Origin: Taxillus chinensis
Lineage: Eukaryota > Streptophyta > Magnoliopsida > Santalales > Loranthaceae
Direction: 5' to 3'
Length of the DNA stretch: 64,000 nt
Assembly (NCBI GenBank): GCA_023512835.1
Contig: CM042088.1
Location: forward strand, 46,707,199 to 46,771,198
Part shown: positions 13,184-24,952 of the stretch, piece after piece
How the letters are laid out: every line of letters starts with the position of its first letter
Numbering within the stretch: position 1 is the stretch's first letter
Notes under the pieces: model-generated
Told to the model about the DNA's origin: nothing
Seen by the model: only the letters and a program-made list of their open reading frames with translations
Database searches by the model: none
Program-made: the position numbers and the translations under genes

Positions 13184-14755
13184 CTATAAATACTCGTCAT
13201 CACTCTCTTCCTCGTCATAATCTGACTCATCATCACTTGGCTTTGTTAAACTGCTCATGTCAAACGATGGCACAGTTTCCATCTCCTCCATTTCAATAAA
13301 CTCATAATCCATTCGCTCCTTGAACTTTTCCTCAGAGCAATTAAGGAGCCATGCGAGAGAACACTTAAAACCTCTCTTTGCAACCATGTCATGTCTTGGC
13401 TTGACAGTAGACTCCAGACTGTATGTAAAGAAAGCTGGGAAATCAACCAATTCTTCCAAATCCCTACCCATCTCCACCCGGAAGAAATCAAAGCTAAGTT
13501 TCATAATACCAAGATTCAACGCAAGCAACTGGGGACAACCTAACACCATCTTCCTTACTTGTTGTAATGAGAATCCACAAGCCTTAATAAAATCCACATG
13601 CTTCAGCATAGAATTATTGTTGAGGCTAACAACTTGTGGCATTTTTTCAACTACTCTCCCAAAATCCTCTGGATTCAAATCAATAACAGAATTAAGAAAG
13701 GTACGCTGACTCAAGAGCTTTGACTTGAGGTCAATTCCTATTATCTCAGGATATTGGGCAATCACAGAAGCAAGTTTTGATCTTCTCACCTCATTTTCCA
13801 AGAGGGCATCAACATTTGGTTTCACTCTCTCCTCAAGCTCAAATCCAACAATATGAGGTCGCTGCTCAATTAATCTAGCGACAGCTAATCTTGGGATCCC
13901 CAAGCTTTCAAGAAACTCTACAAAAGGCTTGATCACCCGACCAACTCTCATCCCCAGTATCTCAGGAAATCTAGTTAAGATACCTCCAACTTCTTTTCGT
14001 CCAACCCCTATTCCCACCAAATACGCCACTGATGTACTCATTGTTCCCTCCAGCTTAAATCCCAATACTTCAGGGTATTTCTCAAGGACCCGAGGAATAT
14101 CATTTGGCTTGATATCCAAACCCTGAAGAAATTTCACAACAGGTGCAAGGTCCACCACAACACTAGCATGGAGAACTTGAGGATATCTTCTCAGGAAATC
14201 TGTGAAAGTAGATTTCCGAACACCCAATTTTCCAAGATAATCAAGTACTGGAATCATGTTTTTCTTCACACTGCAGCCAAGAACAAGCGGATAGTTGTTA
14301 ATGTCATCAATTGTAAGCCCTAATTGGTGAAGAAAGTCAACACGCTCCCTCATGACCTCAACTGTCACAGGAAGCTCCAATCCTTCAAGTTCATCAGGAA
14401 CAATACTGATGCTCCTCAAGAAGTCATATACTCGGGCACGATTGGCCTCTCTTTCATTCTTCATCTGTGATAAACTAGGCCGACTATATAATGAAGAGGA
14501 ACCCCCCTGCTTCTGACCCACATGGATGGTGTCTCGCTTGGGCAAAGAAGGTTCCAGAGAACTAGTTGTGTGAGTTCTGCCAGCCGCAACAGAGTGCTGA
14601 AACATGGTAATAAATCTAATTTTCTTCACACACTTGGTTAGGAGCTGAGGAGTTGACATAGATGTTAAATGAGGTTTACAGAATGTAAGAGCAGATAATT
14701 CTGGATTTATAAGTAAGTAACTTGGCCTTGTAATAGCAGTACAGCTGATCTTCAT
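13184..14755 (-). CDS. BSM: Chloroplast mTERF protein, BSM/RUGOSA2 (mTERF4) type
   Basis: A single uninterrupted exon encodes 523 residues from the ATG at 14755. The frame is open 63 bp further upstream, but MKISC at 14755 fits the family start better (Arabidopsis BSM also begins MKI). After a transit-peptide-like N terminus comes LYSRPSLSQMKNEREANRARVYDFLRS, which is characteristic of BSM/RUG2. A tandem array of ~35-residue mTERF helical motifs follows, with the typical recurring 'ypevLg' phrases: YPLVLGCSV, YPQVLHASV, YPEVLGFKLE, FPEILGMRV, YPEIIGIDL. The C-terminal tail is strongly acidic (SDYDEEESDDEYL). In the family, this protein acts in plastid gene expression, including group II intron splicing, and is essential for embryo and leaf development. 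Length and domains look intact. Confidence 0.93.
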   Translation of the reverse strand: MKISCTAITRPSYLLINPELSALTFCKPHLTSMSTPQLLTKCVKKIRFITMFQHSVAAGRTHTTSSLEPSLPKRDTIHVGQKQGGSSSLYSRPSLSQMKNEREANRARVYDFLRSISIVPDELEGLELPVTVEVMRERVDFLHQLGLTIDDINNYPLVLGCSVKKNMIPVLDYLGKLGVRKSTFTDFLRRYPQVLHASVVVDLAPVVKFLQGLDIKPNDIPRVLEKYPEVLGFKLEGTMSTSVAYLVGIGVGRKEVGGILTRFPEILGMRVGRVIKPFVEFLESLGIPRLAVARLIEQRPHIVGFELEERVKPNVDALLENEVRRSKLASVIAQYPEIIGIDLKSKLLSQRTFLNSVIDLNPEDFGRVVEKMPQVVSLNNNSMLKHVDFIKACGFSLQQVRKMVLGCPQLLALNLGIMKLSFDFFRVEMGRDLEELVDFPAFFTYSLESTVKPRHDMVAKRGFKCSLAWLLNCSEEKFKERMDYEFIEMEEMETVPSFDMSSLTKPSDDESDYDEEESDDEYL

Positions 14756-17018
14756 CCTCTCAAGGATATGTAATAGCATAAAATAAACATCAGAAGTCAC
14801 AAAAAATGGAAATAACATAAAATCAATTAAGCTCCATTTGCATCCTTACAACAACAATAAAGTCAATAATAACAATGAAAGTGGTGTATTATATGGTATG
14901 ATGTTTCACATGCAATAATAATAATCTTTTGCTTCAAGTGAATAGATTATCAAGGGCTTAACAAAATTATGGGTGTGCAAATTTTATATTCTTTATCTGT
15001 ACCAATATCACATTGATACTACTAATCTAAATGTGGGTTGCAAAGCCAGTCAGTTAAGGGCAGAGAACAGAAACTACTTGGCTGTTTTATTAAATCTGAA
15101 AATGTGCCCATAGTCAGGCAAAGGAAAAGCCCTGGTGAAATTTTTCTAAGAGAATATTGAGGATGAGCATTCAGTGAGTAGGGAATAATCAATAGCATAG
15201 AATTGCAAATCCAATAAAAAAACTAAAAAACATGTTTGCCTAAAAATTCAGTGGGAATAGCATAGATTTCATTAAGAGTAGCCATGGCTTGCTCTGGTAT
15301 AACCAACGTATTCTTCGAAAAACCCCTTCTAAGATGACATTAGCTTCCAACAGAATTCAAAGTACTGAATAAAAATTGAACCCAACTAATCAATCAGCCA
15401 ATTTGCATTAACCCAGTCAATTTTGATGCAACATAGTAAATGTAGTTTACTTGTGTTGTGGAAACCAGGTTTTAGAATTCTTATCCAAGTGCAATTTACG
15501 TAATCATAGTTTCAAAATCTTAACATAAGAAACACAGCAACAACAATAACAAGTACGTGCGATATAGTGACTCGCCGGATATGTGTGCCCTCTGGCACCG
15601 GCTGTGGACTTCGTGGCAGTGGACCGCGCGGTTCGACGAAGGGTGAGGGTTTGGCCTGTTTCGGGCAACTTAGATATGTTTTTTTGTTTAAGATGAACGA
15701 AAATATGTGATTTGTACAATATTTGAAAAAAAAAAAAAAATAAAAAAAAAATTTTAGTTTTAAAAAAACTTTTTTATATTTTAATTATTTTTATATTTTT
15801 ATAAATATTTAAATTTAACAAAATTATTCTTATAAATATTTGTAATTATTTTTATTTGAAATTTTTAAATTCAATTCCGATGGATTATTTTATTTTTAAA
15901 ATATATTTATTCTATTTTATTAAGTGAATCAAGCAAATATTTTAAATTTTTCTAAAAATTTTAATTTTAAAAAATAAATAATTTATAGTTTATACATTCT
16001 TTTTCTTACCAAACATAAATTATTTTCAAATTATAACTCAATACTAAAGAATTCAGAAAATATAATAAAAAAATCAAAATTCATATCAAACAAGCCATTA
16101 AATTTGTGTTAGTAAATTAAATAATAATTTTAATATTAGGTGTAAAAGTACTTTTATTGTATCATCAATAGCCCTTTTCCAACATCCCTCACTAAATTAT
16201 AAAACTCTTTCCTATCCTTGAAAATGTGTGCTGGTGCTTATTTTGCATGGATTGGACATACAATGAAGATTTAATTCAAGATACAATTTTGATGAGCTTT
16301 TCCAAAAGACCTCAAAATGTCTCCAAGCCAATTATATGCAATAGAAAACAAAATATGAAAATAAATGCAATGCTCATTGTAAATATAAAATTATTTTTTA
16401 AAAAAATGCAGGGTCACTCATTATGATATTTTGAATTCGTTTTTTTCTCATACTTCATTGAAATTCAAGTCATTTTACTAATGACAACAACCAAAAATAT
16501 TATTAAGAACTTTTAAATAAAGTATTAAGACATGTTTGTTTTTTATTTTTAAAATATATTAATTAATTTCGAATACTGAAAAAATAGATGTAAAACAAAA
16601 ATAGAAAAGAATAAAAAATAAACATGCCTTAACTTTGGCCAGGAATACTTTTTTCTTTCTGGTCTATGTGTCAATCTTTGATTTGTTGAGATAATAATAA
16701 GAATAATATAAAGCAAATTGAAAGCAATTTATTTATTTTGAGCCAACTAATTAGAATTTTAAAGTTTGCATAAAGAATAAGAGAAATGAACTTTGGTGAA
16801 ATTAATCAAACATTTCTTTAAAAAGAAAGAAAAAAACCGTTTTTCGGTGGGCAATTTCGTAAATAAAAAATTACTGGAGTGGAATCGTCTCGACTCTCCA
16901 GTCTCCACCATTCTGGAGGAATCCATAAAAATAAAAATAAAAAATAAATGGACAAGGTGAGTGGGTTGCTTTGCTTGCTAGCTGCTGCCGCCCAGTTGCG
17001 TGTTCCGTTGGGGGGAGG
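14756..17018. other. Head-to-head intergenic region between mTERF4 and ABP1
   Basis: About 2.3 kb holding both promoters. About 15730-16120 is extremely A/T-rich with A and T homopolymers. About 15520-15680 is locally GC-richer but has no recognisable ORF. A small palindromic element is listed separately at 16525-16632. About 16873-16902 holds ACTGGAG...CTCCAGT, a short inverted repeat in the probable 5' leader of ABP1. Confidence 0.4.
16525..16632. mobile_element. 108-bp palindromic MITE-like element
   Basis: The ends are inverted copies: TTAAGACATGTTTGTTTTT on the left, and TTAAGGCATGTTTATTTTT when the right end is reverse-complemented. The interior is AT-rich. This fits a tiny non-autonomous DNA transposon or foldback element. 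The similar core 'acatgtttg' recurs at the edges of the element at 25536-26475. Confidence 0.45.
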
Positions 17019-19292
<2,274 letters not shown>

Positions 19293-19942
19293 CATATCAG
19301 TCTTCTACCACCACACACGCCAATTCCCCTGCAACCACCTTCTATTGTGGACGGGGATTTTCAGAAGCGGCGTCACCTAGACTAGGTGAGTGTGGTTACA
19401 AAATAAGCTTTCCCGTTTTCTTCTTTCTTGTGGGTGGTCAAAAAACATATAGCCAAATATTATTATATTCCGGACAGAATTTTTAACGTGACCTCTCTTT
19501 CCTTCCATTGAGGGCAGAAGCTTTGAAGGTTTGAATTGTTAGATATCAAGGTTTTAGCCTTATTATGGTTTGTTAGGATTTGATTCACCAGTTTGACGTG
19601 AGCTGATTTTTAGTTTTTATGTTAGCCAATTCTAGTTTATTGGATAAATGAGGTTCATTCTCCCAAACACTACTATTGTTTATTTTTCTGAGATCTATTT
19701 AGATGTTCATGATGCCTTATATTTCCTCAAAACGCTAGAATCATAAGTGATTCATGTTAGATTTCAGCTAGTTTGAACGTGTAGTGCTTTTAAAAAGCAA
19801 TATGCATATCCTCTTTCTTGTATTCTCTCGCACAAATATCCCAAAGTCTGCCTCCCGAGTCCCGACCAATTGATAGCCCAATTAAAAAGCTCTACGGTTC
19901 AAACTGTGTTTGATTACCGTTGCGGGTTGGAAAAATGTCAAT

Positions 19943-20013
19943 TGCGCATCCGGGGAATCGAACCCCGGTCAGTACCGTGGGAGGGTACTATGATACCACT
20001 ACACTAGATGCGC
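19943..20013 (-). tRNA. tRNA-Gly (anticodon CCC)
   Basis: The reverse complement folds as a complete tRNA of 71 nt. Acceptor stem GCGCATC pairs with GATGCGC, followed by discriminator A. The D arm contains AGTGGT. The anticodon stem GTACC/GGTAC encloses the loop CTCCCAC, so the anticodon is CCC, which reads GGG glycine codons. The T arm is CGGGG-TTCGATT-CCCCG, giving a perfect B box. There is no intron. It stands alone between ABP1 and the BSD gene, on the opposite strand to both. Confidence 0.96.
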
Positions 20014-20019
20014 TCCTGA

Positions 20020-21537
20020 TGTATTCGTAAAACGTTAGGATATATATTGATAACAACTCCTAAAATAATTCTAAAACCTGTTATAAAAACTAAAAATAAT
20101 CGCATTTTAAGCAAATGAAAATTCTAAATACAAACTCGTGTGAGCTCCGATCTTGAACGCTGGTTTGCTTTTCTAAAAACAATAATCAATTGTCACTATA
20201 CAGTACGTAATAATAACTCTTAAATAAATATTTTTCTGAATTATTTTTAGACAAAAACACAATAAAAATCATTTGGAAAACAGCAATATTTAAATTAAAA
20301 TTTTGAAATAAAATAGCTTTATTCAGACAATAATTTGAATAAAATAGTCAAACAATAAAATAGCTATACATAAAATAGCTATTCAAACAATAATTTGAAT
20401 AAAATAAAATTTTGAATTATTCAATTGTCACTATACATGTTTTTAGAATAAAATAGCTTTATTCAAATAATAATTTGAATATAGTTATTTTTCTAAAATA
20501 ATTTTCAGTTGTTTTTTATTTTAAAATTTAAACTCTGTGACAGAATACCCAAAGTATTAGTATTGTTTTAAAAATTATTCTTTATTATATTTTATTACTT
20601 GGGCTCATAAATTTTATTTTAAATTTTAAAATTTTAAAATCTTTAAATCTCATTTTCTTTCGTAACTTATTTTCAAAATTCAAAATTTAAACTTAATTTC
20701 GATAAAATTCAAATTATGATATTAAAAAAACAAATATCAAACGGCCCTTAAGGTTTGCTTTCCTCTGTATAGTCGTGCTTTTACGTTTTTGTCCTTCATT
20801 TTATTTTATGTTGATAAAATCAAAAATATATTAATTTAATGATACTGCGGGTGTTGTCTTTTTAAAGAGTGAATCGAGTGATACACATATTAGCTCAAGG
20901 TTTGCTTGTTGAGAATCCACAATAAAACAAAGTCCTGATCCTTTCATTTTGTTCTCTGATTTTGATTCAATGCTATATGACAATTGTGCCCATTCGAGGC
21001 TTTACTGCATGATGGGTATTTATAAAGCTCCCAATGCGAATTGACAATGGAACTTTATTCTATTTACATACCAGTGTCATTTCGCAAACCCTTTACACTA
21101 ATTATAGATTAAGTTACTTACATTATGATAATAATAGGTACTATAATCTTATTAATTTTTATTCTAAATTAAAATTATATTTAATTTAATTAATAAATTT
21201 ATTGTATATGTCATATTAATTTATATTCTTATCAGAATGTTCGGTTATAAAATAAAATAACAAATACAATATAATAAATATTTAAATAAAATATATTTTA
21301 ATTAATCAGGCACTATATTATTAAGATATACCCTATACATTATATATCACTATCCTAATGTTTTTAATTTTCATTATTTTTAATCGCCTGAGCCGTGGCA
21401 GCGGTTTCCGTGGTCGTATACATGGTTGGCGGGGACCAAAGAGGTCGCCCAAGTGGATTTTAAACACTCCTTCGCTTCATCTTCTTCTCTCGTCTGCATT
21501 CACTCACTCCCTCGCACGAAACAGTCGTCGGTGCCTG
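20020..21537. other. AT-rich intergenic DNA with short tandem duplications
   Basis: No gene seen between the tRNA and the BSD gene. At about 20309-20480 the phrase AAAATAGCTTTATTCA followed by AATAATTTGAAT occurs three times in varied form (starting near 20309, 20372 and 20450). 'TCAATTGTCACTATACA' occurs at about 20187 and 20421. This is a local duplication of transposon-like AT-rich DNA. Confidence 0.5.
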
Positions 21538-21545
21538 AAACCCTA
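21538..21545 (+). promoter_or_regulatory. Telo-box AAACCCTA in the leader of the BSD gene
   Basis: AAACCCTA lies 16 bp before the ATG at 21562. Telo-boxes are known in the 5' regions of many plant housekeeping and translation genes and act with other promoter elements. The same octamer precedes the EF-Tu and BPM genes in this window. Confidence 0.45.
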
Positions 21546-21561
21546 GCTCTCTTCAGTTCAC

Positions 21562-23076
21562 ATGGAGTTCTTCAAATCCGTCTTCTCGGACGACCCAGAT
21601 CAGAAAAACCGGAACGATACATCCCCGCCGCCCCAACCCAACTCATCGTCCGATCAGCCTCAGTCCCAGACCAATTCGATCCCTAACACTAGCCCGTCAT
21701 ATCCTGGAGCCGATGTCTGGAGCTTCGGAAGCCTACTGAAAACCTTATCGACCAGATCCGAGACGGTCCTGGAGACCTACCGGCGAGATCTGAAGGAGTT
21801 CGGATCGGGGTTGAAGCAGGAGACGGAGGCGATCCGGGAGGCCGCCGGGCGCGCCGTGAAGGACCTCCCGGCGTCGATGGAGGTTGCTCAAGGCTCACTG
21901 GAGACTGTGTTCAAATCCACCGCCGAAATTGTCTCCCACGGTAAGGACGCAATCCTCACCTCCGTCGTAGAATCATCCGATTCTTCAAAACAACCGCAAC
22001 AACAACAACGACGACGACGCAATAATAATAATGATAATAGTTATAGTGGTGGTAATGAGACTTCGATTTCGAAGCAACCAAGTGGGTTCAGTGCCCGGGT
22101 TCAGGCAGTTCAGGTTGATTCGAGAACTTATTGCGAGGAGCCTGAAGATTTGGAGGACTATGGGAAATGGAAATCAGGGTTTGTGTTGGGGGAGAGGGGT
22201 GAGGAAATTCAGAAATTGATCGAAGATAATGGGGCTATAGAGAGTGTATATAGAAGGGTTGTTCCCAATGAAGTGGAACATCAAATGTTCTGGAGTAGGT
22301 ACTTTTATAAGATCCATAGGCTTAAGCAAGCTGAGGAGACTAGGGCTAATCTTGTGAAGAGGGCAATTTCAATAGAAAACGAGGAAGGCTTAAGTTGGGA
22401 TGATGATGAGGAGGTGGTGGAGACTAATGTCTCATCGGGTTCAAGACCATTGACTGACAGTGAAAACGTCGTTGACCCAGTGTCTAAGAAAAATGTGGGG
22501 GATAAAGTGGGTTCATTGGAAAGTGGAGCTTCTATGCAAGCTGAAGAGGAGGAAGGTGATTCAGTAGTGAATAGAAAGTCGAAGAATCAAGAGTCTCAAT
22601 CTCTTCAAGCTGTTGGGTTGTTGGCTGAGGAACCCAACAGTCAGAGTGCTGATGTGGAAGCCCATAAGCAAGAAGATGGGGCAAAGGAGAGCAGTGTGGC
22701 TGGCACTGTCGCCCAACCAATGAGTTACACAGTTTCGGAAGAGGAAAACCGTTCAGAAGGAACTGCTAGAATGAAGAATGTAGAATCTGTACTGGTGTCC
22801 AACTCTAATGAGAAGATGGGTTTAAAAGGGAGTGCTGATATGGGTGAGTCATCTAAAGACATCAACGTCTCTGTTGAATCAAAACAGCAATCGTTGCCTG
22901 TTGAAGAGGACCTTGGGTGGGATGAGGTTGAGGATCTTGCTAACAATGATGAAAAGAAAAAGACGCCCAGAGGGAGCCCAAACAAAACAGATTTGTGGAG
23001 GCGGTTAAGTGTTGCTAAAGGAGAGGAGGATCTAAGCTGGGATATTGAAGACGATGGCGATGCTAGTAAAGCTTGA
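21562..23076 (+). CDS. BSD domain-containing protein
   Basis: One intronless ORF of 504 residues. An N-terminal Ser/Pro/Gln-rich segment is followed by VWSFGSLLKTLSTRSETVLE and an amphipathic region. A trinucleotide-repeat tract encodes a Gln-Arg-Asn run (about residues 142-158). The BSD domain (about residues 190-265) includes YCEEPEDLEDYGKW, VYRRVVPNEVEHQMFWSRYF and YKIHRLKQAEE; the FW pair is the BSD signature. The C-terminal half is acidic and low complexity, with the motif [LD]-[SG]-W-D plus acids repeated at W279, W453 and W493. BSD domains occur in TFIIH p62, synapse-associated and DOS2-like proteins. The function of the plant family is unclear. The ATG at 21562 is the first in frame after a probable 5' leader. 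Confidence 0.9.
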   Translation: MEFFKSVFSDDPDQKNRNDTSPPPQPNSSSDQPQSQTNSIPNTSPSYPGADVWSFGSLLKTLSTRSETVLETYRRDLKEFGSGLKQETEAIREAAGRAVKDLPASMEVAQGSLETVFKSTAEIVSHGKDAILTSVVESSDSSKQPQQQQRRRRNNNNDNSYSGGNETSISKQPSGFSARVQAVQVDSRTYCEEPEDLEDYGKWKSGFVLGERGEEIQKLIEDNGAIESVYRRVVPNEVEHQMFWSRYFYKIHRLKQAEETRANLVKRAISIENEEGLSWDDDEEVVETNVSSGSRPLTDSENVVDPVSKKNVGDKVGSLESGASMQAEEEEGDSVVNRKSKNQESQSLQAVGLLAEEPNSQSADVEAHKQEDGAKESSVAGTVAQPMSYTVSEEENRSEGTARMKNVESVLVSNSNEKMGLKGSADMGESSKDINVSVESKQQSLPVEEDLGWDEVEDLANNDEKKKTPRGSPNKTDLWRRLSVAKGEEDLSWDIEDDGDASKA

Positions 23077-24791
23077 CTCAGCTCAAACTCAAGGGTCATG
23101 ACGGGTGAGTCTTCGACAGGCCTTTTGCAATTACTTGTGAGGAGAGGAAAGCCCGTGTCCATATTGTCCCTTGTTGTCCAATCACTTTTTGGATCCTGCC
23201 ACTCGTGAGAGCTTGGTAGACCAAGTTAGTTTTCTCTTTGTCTATACCATAGAGAATTGTTCCTTAAAACCATAGAGCTGTGTTGACGCTTAAATCCACA
23301 TCATAGGTTATTGAGAATTGTGTTTTAAGCTTCTGTGTTTATGCCTGTCTGTATAATGCAAGGGAAAATGATTACTTTACTGCATTGATGTCTTCTTATG
23401 AGCAGGTAAAGCATTTAAATTCGTGATATATCTTTACTCTTTATTTTTTTTTGTTTCTTTCTTTTGTTTTTATTACCATGTTCCTGTATGGGAGAAAGAA
23501 TGAGCCAAACAATTCTGACTCGATATACTATTATACATAAAAGGAGCTAAGATAATAATTGTACTTTCTCTCTTTAAAAAAAACTAAAAACTACATAAAA
23601 GCAACTTGGATTTAGAGGTACGCCTGGTATTTTTAATTTTCCATTTTGCACTCACCCGATCCGCTTGCCATCTTATTGATTATTTCAAATTGAGAGAATG
23701 AAAGAAAATTGACATGAAAATTAGAGAGAATGAAATCAAAATGAAATCGACTGGAAAATAAGAATGAAATAAGTAATTATCATCAGGTGCAAATGATCTG
23801 TTTTTCTTTTACATGCAAATGAACTATTTTCCGCTTGCTTGGTTTATCGGTTAATGTTTGTAATTGTTTGCTGCCAATGGCATGGTAAGACTTTTCCCTT
23901 GCTTCTCCTTGAGAATTGTGGAGAATGATGAAAGGTAATATACAGAATGTTGAATCTTGTACTTGTTTCCCTCGTGACATAATTGACTTCATTGCCATAT
24001 AAATAGGGACTTCTCCGTTGACTATATTGCAATTTTTTAAATATCCTGGCCAAGAAATTTGGCTTTGTTTTGGGAGCTTGAATCGGCTTATAGTTGACAA
24101 GGTTATCTATTAGTTGATACTTGATAAAGTTGTATTCAACTGGTTGCTTGGTTCATTGGTGATTACCTATGCTGGATTCAGTGCGCGATCTCACTTCTAT
24201 CATAAGTCTTTTATTAGGAGAGTATCTTTTAGCAGGAGAATTTTTCATAGTATACATTTGTCGGTGAAGTAGGCTTGCAAGAGTGATTTTTCTACTACCT
24301 ACAATTTATGCAGATACATCTTGTAAGACAAAGATTATCCAATAAATATTATATATTAAAAAATATTATCCTATAACCTTTCTGGCATATTCCTTAACCT
24401 ATTTTTGTTGTAGTCAATAAAAATTAAGGAAAACTCACGTTAATTTTTGATTCATTCCACCCATTCCTGACATGTTTTGATAATTAACTAGGTAATAGGA
24501 CTACTGATTCATTCCACCCATTCCTATAAGGAGAACTCACGTTAATTGAGGAAAACACAGTTTCTGCAACTATTTTCCACTTGCACCAAAAGCAGTTTGC
24601 AAGTTTTAAACACTCATGACTAACCTCTGTAGCAGCTTTGTATGAGCCCGTACAGCAAAATCCCCAGGCTTTGTAAAACCAGCACATGGTATCTAAATAG
24701 TGAATAGACCCAAAAAGCAAAAAATCAGTGCAAAGCGGGTGTAAAGGTAAACAGAACCACCATTATTTGCTTGGAACTTATATCCAATCCA
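23077..24791. other. Intergenic DNA downstream of the BSD gene
   Basis: The first ~300 bp is probably the BSD 3' UTR. The rest has no credible ORF. A short direct duplication occurs at about 24431-24550, where ATTCATTCCACCCATTCCT and ACTCACGTTAATT each appear twice. Confidence 0.45.
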
Positions 24792-24952
24792 TTATTCTTC
24801 ATTCTGGTGCTCTTCCCCTCCCCGGAGTCGGGCATCCCCAGTCCTATATGTGATCTCAACCTCTGTGTCCCTCCTATGGCTAGCATTTGATGCAGTCCTC
24901 ATCCTCATCTTTGCGTGGTTTATAAACTCGGAGAACCTCGTATTTATATGAT
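24792..24952 (-). CDS. Orphan 3' coding exon of an uncharacterised small protein (partial)
   Basis: On the minus strand an acceptor (GGGGACAG) at 24954-24953 opens a frame of about 53 residues ending at TAA (24794-24792): DHINTRFSEFINHAKMRMRT..., ending GGEEHQNEE. The 'FSEFI-HAK-[KR][MI]R' pattern resembles a family of short uncharacterised plant proteins. I could not find a 5' exon in the next 2.7 kb upstream (to 27.7 kb), which is AT-rich and transposon-like. It may therefore be a gene whose first exon is small and unrecognised, or a gene remnant. Confidence 0.5.

Noticed and set aside
14756..14818. N-terminal extension of the mTERF ORF to 544 residues
   Set aside because: The extra 21 residues are hydrophobic and not transit-like. 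The downstream MKISC start matches the known start of the family.
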